DNA from: Juglans regia | Lineage: Eukaryota; Streptophyta; Magnoliopsida; Fagales; Juglandaceae | Length of the DNA stretch: 64,000 bases | Reading direction: 5' to 3' | Assembly (NCBI RefSeq): GCF_001411555.2 | Contig: NC_049905.1 | Span: 2,976,001 to 3,040,000, forward strand | Shown here: positions 48,916 to 61,366 of the stretch, in pieces | Layout: every line of letters begins with the position of its first letter | Numbering within the stretch: the stretch's first letter is position 1 | The notes under the pieces: generated by a model | The model's database searches: none | What the model saw: the letters and a program-made list of their open reading frames with translations, nothing else | What the model was told of the DNA's origin: nothing | Position numbers and translations under genes: made by a program

Positions 48916-49930
48916 ATAATATGTAGAGATGGCAATTGGTGACATAATCTGTGAACACAATATATATATATATATATATATATATGTTAACTTACACAAT
49001 ACTATAGGTAGTAGTTAAAGTGAACAAAATCTTTATTTCTTAGGTACGGCAACTTTGATGTCTAACAGCAAGTTTTGTATCAAAGGTATGCCTTTGCTCG
49101 CTAATGTTCCTAATAATGTCTCTTTTAGTCATCCTAATTGAGAGAATATCCATAGAATGAGAGAGTTTCTGGAAAGGCCACAACACTGTGTCGAGAGAGA
49201 GAGAGAACGAACTAAGTGAAATTATAAGATAAGTTTATGTGTTTTGCTTCTACTGTAAATTCACTACACTGGACACGTGTTACCCTCCTATTTGAGAGTG
49301 GAAATCCTCCAGAGACACCTCATCCAGTGTGGAGGTCTTACTTCTAGTACAAGACAGTGTGTAGTAATTAATCGCACCGTTACGAGTGAATACGATAAGT
49401 TATAGTAGATATAATGAGTGCGTAAATATTATATAATTTTTTTAATAAAATTATAGAACGTCGTCTTCAAATTGTTTAAAAAGTAAAATAAAATAAAATA
49501 AAATAAAATAATAATTGTACTAGCTAGACGCATATCTAACTGGATTGTGGATTAATAAAGCTACTTAAGTCCTTCAGAAAAAAATGCATTCTTTGATTGA
49601 TATGATTGTGTAAGCCTATTATAACTAAAAGCAAGTACGCATTTGCAAACTAGACGCAACAAATTTGAGCAAAACAACCAACAAAGGAGTTTCTTCTTTT
49701 TGGATTAATATTCCTATCAATGAAAGATTTTTATTTTTATTTTTTATTTATCATTATCAATAATTAAAAGCAAAGCTCAGGCCGATTCACAAGCTTTCGG
49801 TGATATTTTAAGTTGTCAGAGTAGCTGGACCACATGTGAGCCATCCAGCAACAAGAACCCATGATAGAGATAGCAATGCTATACTTGCATTATTTCCATA
49901 CTCTGAAGACAGAGAGATTAAGGCCGAGAA

Positions 49931-50210
49931 AAATGCTAGGAGCCCCTTTTGGGCTACCGTTTGATTTGTCCGATTGGATTTTATTTTCTATTTTTTTTTT
50001 ACTTAGTAATTAAAAAAATATTATTTAATAATATTATAAATTATTTAATTTTTTTTAAATATTTAAAAATGTTAAAAAATAATGTGAAAAAAAATTTTAA
50101 AATCAATAATATTTTCTTAATTATTAAGTAAAAAACAGAAACTAGAAAAAAAATAAAAAAAAAGTAATCGGGCAAATCATACAGAGTCCAAAATGGACTC
50201 TCTAGCATTT
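49931..50210. mobile_element. MITE E, 280 bp, with clear terminal inverted repeats
   Basis: The left end AAATGCTAGGAGCCCCTTTT and the right end (reverse complement) AAATGCTAGAGAGTCCATTT form inverted repeats; inner arms TTTTGGGCT/AGTCCAAAA and TTACTTAGTAATTAAAAAAA/TCTTAATTATTAAGTAAAAA also pair. The interior is almost pure A/T. The 60-codon frame inside is low-complexity. Confidence 0.85.
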
Positions 50211-50212
50211 CC

Positions 50213-50530
50213 CCCTGTTTGGAACTTAGACTAAACTAAGAATTTTAAATTAAATTTAATATCCAAACATTTAACTATCAAATCACTAAACTCATATTAA
50301 TTCAAAACCTCTTTACACGTGCAACCCACAACTTTTTCAATTCAACATCTCTTTATACTGAGATCCACAACTTTTTTCAATTTTCTACAAATACATATAA
50401 ATTCATCTTAACATTCAAACACATATAACTCATCTTAGGTGAGCCTCATAAAATTCACTTTACCATCTCAATTCACTACTATTTATAAAAAATTTAACTC
50501 ATCTAAACTCAGATCAACATCCAAACAACG
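50213..50530. mobile_element. MITE F (TTTGGATGTTGA type), full copy
   Basis: The left end TGTTTGGAACTTAGACTAAA and the right end (reverse complement) TGTTTGGATGTTGATCTGAG are inverted repeats. Inside are ACTTTTTCAATTCAACATCT and CACTTTACCATCTCAATTCA. It abuts MITE E within 2 bp. A second, reversed and truncated copy lies at 53667-53965. Confidence 0.75.
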
Positions 50531-50787
50531 GGGCGAGTATCTGCCACCTCCAGAGTAACCTTAATTCTAGTTATACAACCGAACTTACAAAACTGCCATT
50601 GCTAGCCACTGTCAAAGGGAGAAGTGAGAAAGGAGAAGCAAATCATCTTTGCAATATACACATTAAGCCACAAGAAAATAATCTACTTATTACAGTTCCA
50701 ATGGATTCAATTCCAATTCTTTGGGCATTTTCTGAATAATACGTCTTGCTCATGAGTGCAGCTTAGATTCCCAGAAATAGACAGAGT

Positions 50788-53700
50788 TTAGTGATTTGAT
50801 GGGCTTTCGACATGCTTGCTTTTCGAGTCTTTCATTGCCTGATTACCATTGCTTAGCGGGGAGACATGCTCCCCAGCTTCTGCTCTATCAACCTCCGGCG
50901 TACAATGATCCTCTTGAATGCGGTCCATCCCATGATTGCCATGGGTGTTCAGTGGAAATCTGTTACCAGTCGCCATACAGTGATATGAATCAGAGTTCAA
51001 GGACTCCACACTGTAAGGAGATCGAAAAACTGAACTGAACAAGGGTTGCATTATGCGTTTTCTCTCGGGAAACTCACGCAATGATATCCGACAAACAGGA
51101 CAGGTCGAATGTTGCTGCAGCCATATGTCTATGCAAGTCACATGGAAGGAGTGCCCACAGTAGGGAAGGATCCGCAAAATATCTTCACCACGGAATTCTG
51201 CAAGGCAAACTGTGCATCTGCCACATTACATTTCGGATTTCATTAGTAGGATATATGACAGGAAATCAGAGGAAAAGATAAAAATGCATGACTATGGTGC
51301 AAGTTACCAAAAAATTAACCTTCAGCTATTTTCTATTTTGTTAATTAAAAACAGAGAGAGAAAAGAAAGAACAGAACAATTACAAAGGAAGAAAAAAGAA
51401 AATTAGGAAATTTTCAAAAAAATAACTAGTTACAATAATACTATGAGATCTTTCATAACCATTTGATGAGTTCACAAAGGGATTGCCTTCAGACCAAGAA
51501 AAGGTTTTGAGGCTGGACTGACCAGAGGAAAAACAAGATAAAGAGGGTCAGAAAGCCATGTTCCTAGTAGCTAATCTCATCTGGTAGTTCTTAAGCTTCC
51601 CCATTCAGGCAAACAGGCTATTGAACGTGAATAAACTTCAAGGAGCACAGTTCTCTAACATTTCTTCTTTGCAACTTGGATTTCATGTTCTCTGTAGGTC
51701 CAGATTTATTGAATCAAAACTAGAAGCAGACACCTGATGCATTGATATACCAGAGAATATTTGAGGACCAATACCAATTTAATAACAGCAATGGGGTATA
51801 GTCTGACCATCGATGACCAGAAGACATTTTCTACCAATAAATAGCACAAAAGATGGGAGAGGAAGAGTTGAAGTATTGATCTACATGGTTAAATTATCTA
51901 TAGTGCTCCACCAGCATACAATGATGTAGCTTTCGATAAGGTCATATAGATCCCAATCATGGTGATAAAAAAAAGATGCCTAAACAGTCTCCATCAATGC
52001 CACTAACTCTCATCTTTATGAGCTAAAAGGAGAATTTCCATAGACCCCCCCTTATGACACACTTTCACGCAAAAATTCCATCCATATCTTACTTGCCTAA
52101 CCTAACCTAACCATTCATTCAAACACCCATCATTGAATATCCAGCAGACCCTCCACACTGAGGAAATAGGATCCCAAATGAAACAGAATATTTACCGCAT
52201 ACAAAAAAAAAGATCGATCATCAACATTCAAAAACTCAATGAAACCAACAAATCATTATGAGAACAAACTTGTATACATAAACTCAATGAAAGCAACAAA
52301 TCGTTGTAAGAACAGAACCACAAGTCCGAATCATCAACTTTTGCAAAATGTATCTTATTTGCAACCCAAGGGAAATTCCTTACATTTGACAGCTTCTCAA
52401 CATTACTCTACAAGTTGACACAAAATGATCGTGCAAATGTTATTAAACCAAAACCAGTATACTTGTTATAAAAAACCAGTGACAAAAAATGCAGGCAAGG
52501 GACAGTTCTTGCAATTGGAATAGCCATCCTCCTGTAAAATGTGTGGTTTCTATCAAACCAAATTCTTTCAAAAATAGATATGTAATTAATTTTACACCAA
52601 AAACCAATATCTAAGCATCCATATTCCATTCACCCTTATATTACATTCACATTACTGCAACAACTGTTTGCCATTGTCCTCAATTTAGTACCATCTTCTA
52701 AATCATACTTCTAATTGATTGCTCTGTCCCCTATCTCTGAGACTTCATCTCACCTTCCATCTCCTTAATTTACAATATTGATAAAAGAATGCACTTTTGA
52801 AGCCACCTTACAAGAAACCTTTTTTTTTTCCCGTAAGCATTTTCCAACATTTTCCAAATAGCTACAAAATAATATTGACATGTGTATACGATCGGCAAAG
52901 ACTATTATCTCAGCAGTAACCCACTCAAAATCCACATGACTCTCCATCAAGCTACATTAAACCAGAAAAGGAAATAATGCCTACATTACGTTGTATATTG
53001 TTCACCCTCAAAGTGTTATGTGCTTTGAAGTAGGAACAATAGCAAAAAAATACAGACTCTGCAAGTCCTAGGCACGCAAACATCATATATATTGAATGCA
53101 GAATAATGAGCTATTTAGAATGGGATTTAAGAAAAACAAAAAACCAGTACAAGAAGGAATTCAACAAAGAGAGAAAGAGCATACCGAGCATCTTCTGCAA
53201 CGGAGAAAAATTCATCACTGTACTTCTTCGTAGGAAAATTTGCTACGACTACAGGTTCAAGACCATGTAAGCCTCGCTCAAGCTGTACCATGGAAAAAAT
53301 TTAAAAATGGTAAGTGCATGGGCAAAGAATTGCACTGCTATAAATGAAATGAATCGTACAAGACACAAACTGGAGTTGCAATCTATTTATCTCAAATAAA
53401 GAAACTCTTTTATTTTTCTCTTTTGGATAAGTCACATATAGAAACTCAATAATCCAAACTACACTAGGTCTCGTTTGGTTACACAGATGAGATGAGATGA
53501 AAGTTAAAAATTGAATAAAATATTGTTAGAATATAATTTTTGTTTTAGAATTTAAAAAAGTTGAATTGTTTATTATATTTTGTGTGAGAGTTTGAAAAAT
53601 TTGTAATGATTATATGAGATGAGATGGTTTGGTCTGTGAAACCATATAAAGTGGGGACTGTCGATTACGTTTGGATGTTGAGATGAGTTAAGTTGAGTTG

Positions 53701-54468
53701 TGAATAATAGCATTTAGGTTGAGATACGTTTAATTTTTTAGGTTGAAATGTATAAAGTAGGTTGAAATTGGTTTAACTTTTTTATTGAAAATTGAAAGGT
53801 AGTAGGTCCCATCAATAATTAGTTTGAGATGAGTTGAGTTTGGTTCAACAACTAATAATAGTAAAAAAGTAATGAAAAAATATTGAAAAGTAGTGAATAG
53901 TAATAAAAAATAGTAAAAAGTAAGTGAAAAATAATGATGATATAATGAGATAGTACTTAGTGTTCTCAAAATACACAAATATGAGACCTGTATGAAGTCA
54001 AAACACCAAGAGATCAAAGGATATAAGATTGACTACGAAATTTCTATGAAGTCTAAAGAAAACTAGACCCAGAACCCCGGTGGTTACGCGGAAACCACAT
54101 CAACCGTCTCTCAAAGTACAGAAGCAAATGATAGGAGAGGAAATGTTTAATAGATTATAAATTTTTCCTGAACTAACTGATTTCGGATTTCACCATGGGA
54201 ATATGCCAAATAAACTCCTAACTTGTGCAACCAAAGACAGCCGAAATTTTTAATTCACAAAATCTACATATACATCATATAAACAAACAAGACAAAAGAG
54301 ATGACTTACAATACTGAGATCGGATCTGGAAGCGATAGGAAAGGAGCGCCTGGAAGCATTCAACTGAATCCGAGCGCAAACAAGGCGCGTGCACACGAAC
54401 ATGATGAACATGGTGCTCACCGCGAACCCAATCACCGTCATCACCAAATTTATCCCCGAAGATATCAT
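50788..54468 (-). CDS. membrane-anchored RING-H2 E3 ubiquitin ligase, ATL-type, three exons
   Basis: Minus-strand exons 54468-54310, 53282-53185 and 51217-50788 join in phase with GT-AG junctions to give 228 residues. Residues about 7-28 are a hydrophobic membrane segment ([18 protein letters not shown]). [16 protein letters not shown] segment then corresponds to the ATL GLD motif, with Glu in place of Asp. The RING-H2 domain starts at C87: C-x2-C-x15-C-x-H-x2-H-x2-C-x10-C-x2-C, ending at C128, with the conserved Trp at 118 three residues after the sixth ligand. All eight zinc ligands are present. The tail (about 130-228) is hydrophilic and ends in a Ser/Asn/Glu-rich stretch. As in the family, it probably recruits an E2 enzyme at a membrane; the substrate is unknown. 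Intron 2 is long (about 2 kb) and intron 1 holds two MITEs. Confidence 0.92.
53464..53645. mobile_element. MITE family B, copy 5 (in the RING gene intron)
   Basis: GGTCTCGTTTGGTTACACAG, GATGAGATGAGATGAAAGTT, TTGAATTGTTTATTATATTT and TGAGATGAGATGGTTTGGTC. One of the best-preserved copies. It sits in intron 1 of the RING-H2 gene. Confidence 0.8.
53667..53965. mobile_element. MITE F, truncated reverse copy
   Basis: Starts ACGTTTGGATGTTGAGATGA with GTTAAGTTGAGTTGTGAATA and AGTTTGAGATGAGTTGAGTT, and fades out after repeated AATAGTAAAAAGTAA units. The right end is missing or too diverged to place. It lies in intron 1 of the RING gene. Confidence 0.55.
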
Positions 54469-54919
54469 ATTTTCGCCAAGAAAGGGAAAAAAAAAAATCA
54501 AATCTTCAAACTAATTTTCACAATTACAGAGCTATCACGATCTCAATTCTCTTCCCCATAGAAATGTAATTCCAGTCTAAGAAAGACGAGAAGAGTACAG
54601 AACTTCGCACCGTGACGATGGAGCTTCTGTCACACACAAACCCAGATCAGGATTCTACAAAGCACCATCTCTGACCAACAATGACCAGTCAGAGCTATCA
54701 TTGGCCAAAATTTTCCTTTGAAACGAGTATTTGGGAAGGAAGTGCTAAGGAGGTGACTGTTTCATTGTGGCAGAGAGTATATAAACCATGGAGAAGATGG
54801 AAGCCTCTGTGGGACCGGGCAGAGCCAGTGAGTATCTAAGCCCATATGGATAACCTGTGCGAGCTCAGAGACGCACAGAGAGAGACTTCATTCAGATCCA
54901 AATCCACAATTTTACCCAC

Positions 54920-54924
<5 letters not shown>

Positions 54925-54966
<42 letters not shown>
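54925..54966. repeat. (TA)n microsatellite
   Basis: About 20 TA dinucleotides. Confidence 0.95.
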
Positions 54967-54968
<2 letters not shown>

Positions 54969-55261
54969 GTGGCAACCACACTTCATCAGTTTTTTTCTTT
55001 TTTAAATTGAATCTCAAATTTTTAAATTTTCACCATTTCAATAGCTGACATATCGAGTCATGCGTAAAATTATAAATACTTAACATGTTTCTAAGAGTAA
55101 ACACTTCCCTCACTGTCAAATAATTTACTTCTTTTTTCAAAGCCATTTATGCTCCAAATCTATTTATCCACATGCCTAAGAATTACTGCAAATTAGGAGA
55201 ACAAAATTCTTGGAAAATACACACCTATACAAAATAAATAGAGACTTAAAAGAGAAAAATA

Positions 55262-55377
55262 GGTCCGTTTGAATAATGAAATAAAATGAGATGATTTGTA
55301 AATAATAATGAAATTATTAATTAAAATGAGATGAAATGAGATGAGATGAAATAAATTCGATATCCAAACAGAACCGT
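55262..55377. mobile_element. MITE family B, shortened copy
   Basis: GTCCGTTTGAATAATGAAAT to TCGATATCCAAACAGAACCG, with AAATGAGATGAAATGAGATG between. Ends are inverted (CGTTTGAAT and ATATCCAAACAG). Central part deleted relative to other copies. Confidence 0.6.
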
Positions 55378-55738
55378 AATGTATATCCAAAAGAGATGCA
55401 TTAATAGTCCAAGTGAATGTATGGCAAAAAAAAAGGAGAGACAATATTCCTCAAAGTCCATCATATCAAAATGAATAGATATATAGCAAGATCAAAGTCA
55501 ATCATCCCCATGATGAAGTACAATATTTCCTTTTTCAAGCCTACGTTTCATTAGTTGTGTCAAGCTTATCAAGGCAATAGAAAAGTGTAATGCGGCGTGA
55601 GATAATTAAAGTGGGTTTGAGTGCTAGAAAAAAGTGAGTGACGTTTGAGATAGAAGCGAATTAGCCATAGCTTATCTCATTCCCCAACAAAGAGGAAAAG
55701 GCACAAAAGCTGAAAGCAACACACAAATTGTACTTTTT

Positions 55739-55766
55739 TAATAATAATAATAATAATAATAATAAT
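55739..55766. repeat. (ATA)n microsatellite
   Basis: About nine ATA/AAT trinucleotides. Confidence 0.9.
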
Positions 55767-57773
55767 ATTCTTCGAAATCAATTGGCAAATCAAATCATTA
55801 ACCAAGCAATGTACGCCAACATCTTAATTAATCAAATATTTAAATTCACCATTTATAATCATGATGATTTTAAAAAATTAAGGTCAACTTCAATCTCTTT
55901 TTTTTTTTTTTTGTTATTCTGATAATAAAAATACTATGTATCAGTTATTATTCACTCTCATATTTTATTAATATAATTTATTTTCCATAAAATATGAAGA
56001 TATTTTTATAAAATATAAGACATGAAGTAGTAAATAATGACTGATAAAAAAAATTCATATGATAATAGCACACTTTTACTAGGGATATATTGGGTTGCAA
56101 GTGGAGGATAAATGGCATAGACATCCTTAAAGTTCACATTCTTCTTCTTGCATTGGCTGCTTTTCATGTTAATTAATTATTTATAGGAATACAATTAAAT
56201 TTTATATACTAATTTGACCCAGCCAGGGTAGTTAGTACTAGTAGTCTACCATTAATATTGATGGCAAAATATCTTAGGTTAATGGGTAAGGACGTCACCA
56301 TCCAATTCATCATGTACTGCACCCACATGACAAATTAGCCAAAAAGTTTCTAAAAGTACTTAAAAATGTTAGCACCTATCTACTTAGATCATTCGGATGC
56401 TTTTACGTTATTATTATTATTATAGAAATTAAATTTGTATAAATTTTAAATACATAAATTTGATATAATTTGTTTTATAAAAAAATATATAAAAGAATTT
56501 ATTATTTTTTAATAGAATCTACTGTTTTTTACACAAAAGGTATTTATTTAAAATTTGTACGATAAAAAATTATTGTTTAGAACTTAATTCAACTTTACTA
56601 TGCCTTATCCAGCACGTACGTATACCTCGTTCGCGATCATGAACACCGCCTGCATCAAGATCAGACTACTGCATGCATGCGTGCGAGTGCGTACCTTGAA
56701 GGGTAATTGGAGCTGGTCTTGATCAATGCGCGCATGGCTATGCAGTACTTCATCTGGTACTGTTCGAGGTGACCCAACGCTAGCTCAGAATCAGAGCACT
56801 TTTAATGGATTATTTATTTTATTTTTTAAAATATATTTTTTTATTTTATATATTAAATTTTATAATATATTATCTATCAACTTATCTATTTTTTTTATAT
56901 TATTTAAATATTTTTTTATTCTTTTTAAATATTTCATTTCTACCAATAAATTTATAATATTCATATATTTTTTTTTATATTTACAATTTATATTTATATA
57001 CAATGTAAAATAATTCAGTTCTATATACGGAAAACAAAAATATATAAATCAAATAAAAATTAAAAATAAAATCAAATATGAAAATTTGGTTTAAAAATAA
57101 TTTCAAGATATTTTTAGAAAAAAATAAAATATGTATTTTAAATGATGAACAATAAAACGAATTTACTTATATGATAAAAATCAAAGTAAATAAAAATAAA
57201 GGAGTAAATGAAATATTAACAATAAAATTTTTTTTACAAGATAAACAGTATCCACTACATCTAAGAAATACTGTAGTTAAATATATTTTATAATTCATTT
57301 TACATAATCGAATGGAGCTTCTTTTTAAAATAATTCTTTAAATTAGTTATATTTTTTATATAATACAATAGTCGCTCTTAATTTGCATGCATGGCTTCAA
57401 GCTGCTCGTTCGTCGAGGACCCTAGCTCTTTATTCTATTTTTTTTATACAGAGTTTTGTTATTTATTATTTTAAACATCATATATCACATTTCTTTATTT
57501 TATTTTATTTTTCTTAAACTAATTAAAATTTTCTATTCGCTATTCAAATGAAAAAAAAAAAAAAGTATTGTGTAATGTGATATATCAACAGTACTACTCC
57601 ATGATTACCATTACTTTTCTCATATAACTCCATTATACACATCGTGAAGTTCCCGGCCCGGCCGGAAAATGGAAATTAACATCTTCTTGAACAAAACAAT
57701 TAATTTCTGTCCGATCCGAACATATTATATAGATCTCCCTAAAAATTCTAGCAATGACAACAGCCCAGATTAT

Positions 57774-57997
57774 TGAGAAGATTTAGAGTGAATAACCACT
57801 GCAACTTGCATGTGGTGTAGAAGTCTTTATCATATAGAAGTTTTTATTATATAGAATTCTTTACAAGTACAAAGTAAGTGCAATAAATAGTTATGGCTGT
57901 ACAATCTGAAGTTGTACAATGTCTATCATGATTGGTGTTTTCATATATCACTCCTTTATGATTGTCTCCAAGAATTGAGCCATAATTATTGCCAACA
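57774..57997 (-). repeat. copia 3' LTR (224 bp)
   Basis: Begins TGAGAAG and ends GCCAACA on the plus strand (TGTTGGC...CTTCTCA in element sense), the usual TG...CA ends. Next to the target duplication at 57769-57773. Aligns with the other LTR over its length with several short indels. Confidence 0.93.
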
Positions 57998-58019
57998 CCA
58001 CCCACCCCATGGCACAAGT

Positions 58020-58515
58020 CAAGCGTGGTAGGACACACGCGAACCTTGAACCGGAAGAGTTGAAACAAGGGACGAGAATTTGGAGATTGGAGGGCACATG
58101 CTTAATCTGCAGAACACCACTACATACCAATTCCCGAACAAAGTGGATATCTATATCAATATGCCGAGACCACCGTTGGGTAACTGGATTGCGGGTCATG
58201 AAAAAGCACTGGTGTTATCACAAAATAAAGTTGGCAAATTAGGTATCTGAAGTTGCGAATCATGAAAAATATTCAAGAGCCATTTGACCTCAGCTGCATT
58301 GAGGGCTAAAGCTCGGTACTCAGATTTCACAGAGGATCGAGACACATTAGACTACTTTTTAAAACTCCAAGAAACCACGTTGTCACCAAGAAAAATAGCA
58401 TAGCCAGAAGTAGATCGACTTGTATTTGGGCAACCAGCCCAATCGGCATCATAATAAGCAAATATATTAAGATCAGTAGTTGGATTGAGAAAAAGACCAA
58501 AGTGCAGAGTTCCCT
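58020..58515 (-). pseudogene. copia RNase H region, broken
   Basis: Read on the minus strand it gives DWAGCPNTS, STSGYAIF, KSEYRALALNAAEVKWLL and HIDIDIHFVRE, the copia RNase H signature, followed by a short C-terminal tail. Interrupted by stops. Confidence 0.85.
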
Positions 58516-58847
58516 TAATATATCTGAGAATCCATTTTACAGCTTAGAAATGTTGCTCTGTTGGGGGCATGCATGAATTGGCGGCTCACAGAATTAACAG
58601 CATGAGTAATATTCGGATGTGCAATTGTGAGATATTGCAAAGTGCCAACTAAAGATCTATAAGTCATAGGAGAATCAAAAGCTTGACCATGTGCATTTAA
58701 ATGGTTTGAGACAAATATGGGCGTGGCAATGGGCTTGCAATCAAGCAAATCAGCCCAAAGAAGAACGTCCCTTGCATATCTCATTTGGCTGATAAAGATG
58801 CTAGATTTATCATAAGTAACTTTTAGCCCAAAGAAATAATTAAAGGT
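58515..58847 (-). pseudogene. copia reverse transcriptase, C-terminal part
   Basis: Continues NYFFGLKVTYDKSSIFISQ..., FDSPMTYRSLVGTLQYLT and HPNITHAVNSVSRQFMHAP. It directly resumes the reading interrupted by the MITE at 58848-59066: KDLGTL on the other side, NYFFGL here. Confidence 0.9.
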
Positions 58848-59066
58848 AGGTTTGGGACACAAGACAAAATACAAAATTTTCATCTCATCTCATCTCATCA
58901 TTACACCTTTTTCAAATTCTCATACAAAATATAATAAACAATTCAATTTTTTCAAATTCCAATACACATTTTTCAAATCCCAAAACAATAATAATATTAA
59001 AACATAATATTTTAAACTTCAAAACAAAATACAAAATTCTCATCTCACCTTCCAAACCTGCCCTTA
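58848..59066. mobile_element. MITE family B, copy 6, nested in copia reverse transcriptase
   Basis: The ends AAGGTAGGTTTGGGAC and (reverse complement) AAGGGCAGGTTTGGAAGG are inverted repeats. The interior CATCTCATCTCATCTCATCA, ATATAATAAACAATTCAATT and AACAATAATAATATTAAAAC is typical of the family. It splits the RT between KDLGTL and NYFFGL, so it arrived after the copia element. Confidence 0.9.
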
Positions 59067-59850
59067 GAGTCCCAAGGTCCTTCATAGAAAATTCATTTCT
59101 AAGCTTTTGAATGGAAGTGTCAATAAGATTCACATGGTTACCTGTGAGAACAATGTCATCAACGTAGAGAAGTAAGTAAAATGATGTCTTTAGCCATGTA
59201 GTGAACAAAGAGACTTGAGTTGGCCGTGATGCAAGTAAAACAAAGCTTTAGTAAAAAATTACTAATGCAATGGAACCATGCCCAAGGTGCTTGTTTCAAA
59301 CCATAAATTGCCTTTTTGAGGCGACAAACATGATGCGGATGAGAAGCATCAATATATCCCCATGGTTATTCCATATAAACCTCTTCCTGTGAAAAATCAG
59401 GTAAGAAAGCATTTTTCACGTCGAGTTGACAGAGAGACCAGCCATGAGATACTGCAATAGATAGAACAATGCAAATTGTAGAGGCCCGAATAATCGGACT
59501 AAATGTATCATTAAAATCAAGACCATAAAGTTGTGTATAGCACTTGGCAACAAGTTGTGCTTTGAACCTATCAATTGAGCCATCAAATGATATTTGATAC
59601 CAAAAACCCATTTGGATCCAACCACATTAGTGTCAGGTGGTCGTGGAACTAGTTCCCATATTCTATTGAGAGTAAGAGCTTTCATTTCATCATCCATGGC
59701 AGCAAGCCATTCTGGTGACTTGGCTTCACTCTTAAAACCATTTGGTTCCTTCATAGGGAGAATAATAATAGAAAGGAAGGAACTTGACAAACATAATTGT
59801 AAGTTTTGGATTTTGAGATACCAGCTTTGCCACAAGTGACCAAGGGATGA
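59067..59850 (-). pseudogene. copia reverse transcriptase, N-terminal part
   Basis: Minus-strand reading gives [74 protein letters not shown] and LLLYVDDIVLTG with the catalytic YVDD, then KDLGTL. Broken by frameshifts near 59590 and 59260. Confidence 0.92.
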
Positions 59851-61110
59851 GAATTCTAAATGGGTGCATAATTCGTGACCGGTATAGTATATATTTGAGG
59901 AATAGCCTCAGGTATTGGAGCATGCGTGTGAGGCAGTGGCATAGTTGTGCTTCAATAGAATCCAATTCCAAGGCACAGGACTTACACCGCTTGGACTCAG
60001 TTACTGGTGGCAAGGATGCAGAACCTGTAGAAGAATTAGCAATAGGCAATGGAGAGGCTGGTGGACAAGGATCATAGAAAGAAATATAATCTGGCAATGC
60101 ATGAGACTGCTGCAGAGTTGAGGAAGTAAATGGAAAAATAGTCTCATCAAAACGAGCATGTCGGGTTACAAACACGCGATGTGAGTCATGGGCAAGGCAG
60201 CAAAAACCTTTGTAGGAGGAATTGTGACCAAGAAAAATGCAAGGTAGATTACGTGGTTCAAATTTATGTTTAGCATAATCTCGTAAATAAGGAAAGCATA
60301 AGCAGCCAAAAGTACGAAATAGTGCATAAGGTGGGGATTTACCATACAGAATTCCAAATGGAGAGACTCCACTGAGGACTGGTGTGGGCAAGCGATTAAT
60401 TGTAAACATAGCCGTACTGAAAGCTTCGACCCAAAGATGGAGAGGAACATGAGCATGGAAAAGCATGGTGAGGCTTATCTAAATTATATGTTTGTGTTTT
60501 CTTTTTGCACAATCATTTTGGGAGGGAGTATATGGACAAGAAAGTTAATGATGGATGCCAAATGTAGTTAAATGGGACTAAAAATGGTTACTTGTGAATT
60601 CACCACCCCTATCACTTGGGAATTTTTTTTATTTTTGCTGAAAATTGATTTTCAATAAATGTTTGAAAAATAATGAAAGTGGAAAAAAATTTAGCTTTAT
60701 GCTTTAAAGGATAGAGCCAAGTGAAACGCGAATGATCATCGATAAAAACTACATAATATCGATAGCCTGAGGTAGAAGTGATTGGGGCAAGACCCCAAAA
60801 ATCGCAATGTAGAAGTCCTAATATGAAGTGGTGCGATTATCACTTATAGGAAAATGAAGTTTATGACTTTTAGTTTTTTGATAGCTAACAAATAAAGAAG
60901 GATTTGGTAATATAGAAGTAAGAGACAAATGAGCCTTCCTATTAAGCATGAAAATTATTTTTGATGATACATGGCCTAATCAAGCATGCCAAATATCAAA
61001 TGAAGCACACAAGGCCTGTTTGCTAATAACAGGAGAAAAAACATGGTTTCCACGCTTCAGCACATAAAGGCCATCTACACGATTACTGCTTGCCACCACT
61101 TTTTAGGTTT
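59851..61110 (-). pseudogene. copia integrase region, broken
   Basis: Recognisable segments in element order: a WHA-LGHVSSKII zinc-binding part, RTTSY near the GPK-type loop, SDRGGEFTSNHF with catalytic acids, and the downstream HLWVEAFSTAMFTINRLPTP, FGCLCFPYLR and EPRNLPCIFLGH of copia integrase C-terminal parts. Several stops and frame changes. Confidence 0.85.
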
Positions 61111-61366
61111 GAAGATTATGTATGACAAAATCAGTGTCAGTAAAGGAAACAGAGAGAGGAAAATCAAAAGTGAGTTTACTGACAGATAAGAGATTTTTTG
61201 TTAATTTTGGTACAACTAGCACATCATGTAAGGTAAGAGAAGGGGTGGGAGAGCAGAACCTCGTGTGAGTAATGGGTAGAGAAGATCCATTACCAACAAT
61301 AACCTTGTCCGTACCAGTGTATGGTTCTACCTTGTCAAGCTGATTCACATCCGAAGTCATATGTGC
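61111..61366 (-). pseudogene. copia protease region, C-terminal side of the nested insertion
   Basis: Minus strand: AHMTSDVNQLDKVEPYTGTD, KVIVGNGSSLPITHTRFCSP and VPKLTKNLLSVSKLTFDF. This resumes the protease reading after the 350-bp insertion; the matching upstream half WYPDTRAS lies at about 61750-61723. Confidence 0.88.

Larger units (their letters stand above)
47027..50787. other. intergenic, repeat-rich
   Basis: No gene supported. TA runs at 47766-47790 and 48960-48986, a family D copy at about 48790-48915, MITE E at 49931-50210 directly followed by MITE F at 50213-50530. Confidence 0.5.
54469..57768. other. intergenic; promoter side of the RING gene, then repeats
   Basis: No further gene supported. 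54469-54850 probably holds the RING gene leader and promoter. TA repeat 54925-54966, family B fragment 55262-55377, ATA repeat 55739-55766. 56795-57380 is very AT-rich, starts near CAGAGCACTTTTAATGGATT and ends near ACAATAGTCGCTCTTA, and may be another inverted-repeat element. Confidence 0.45.

Noticed and set aside
56726..57013. A 95-codon Phe/Ile-rich frame as a membrane protein
   Set aside because: A reading of T/A-rich low-complexity DNA.
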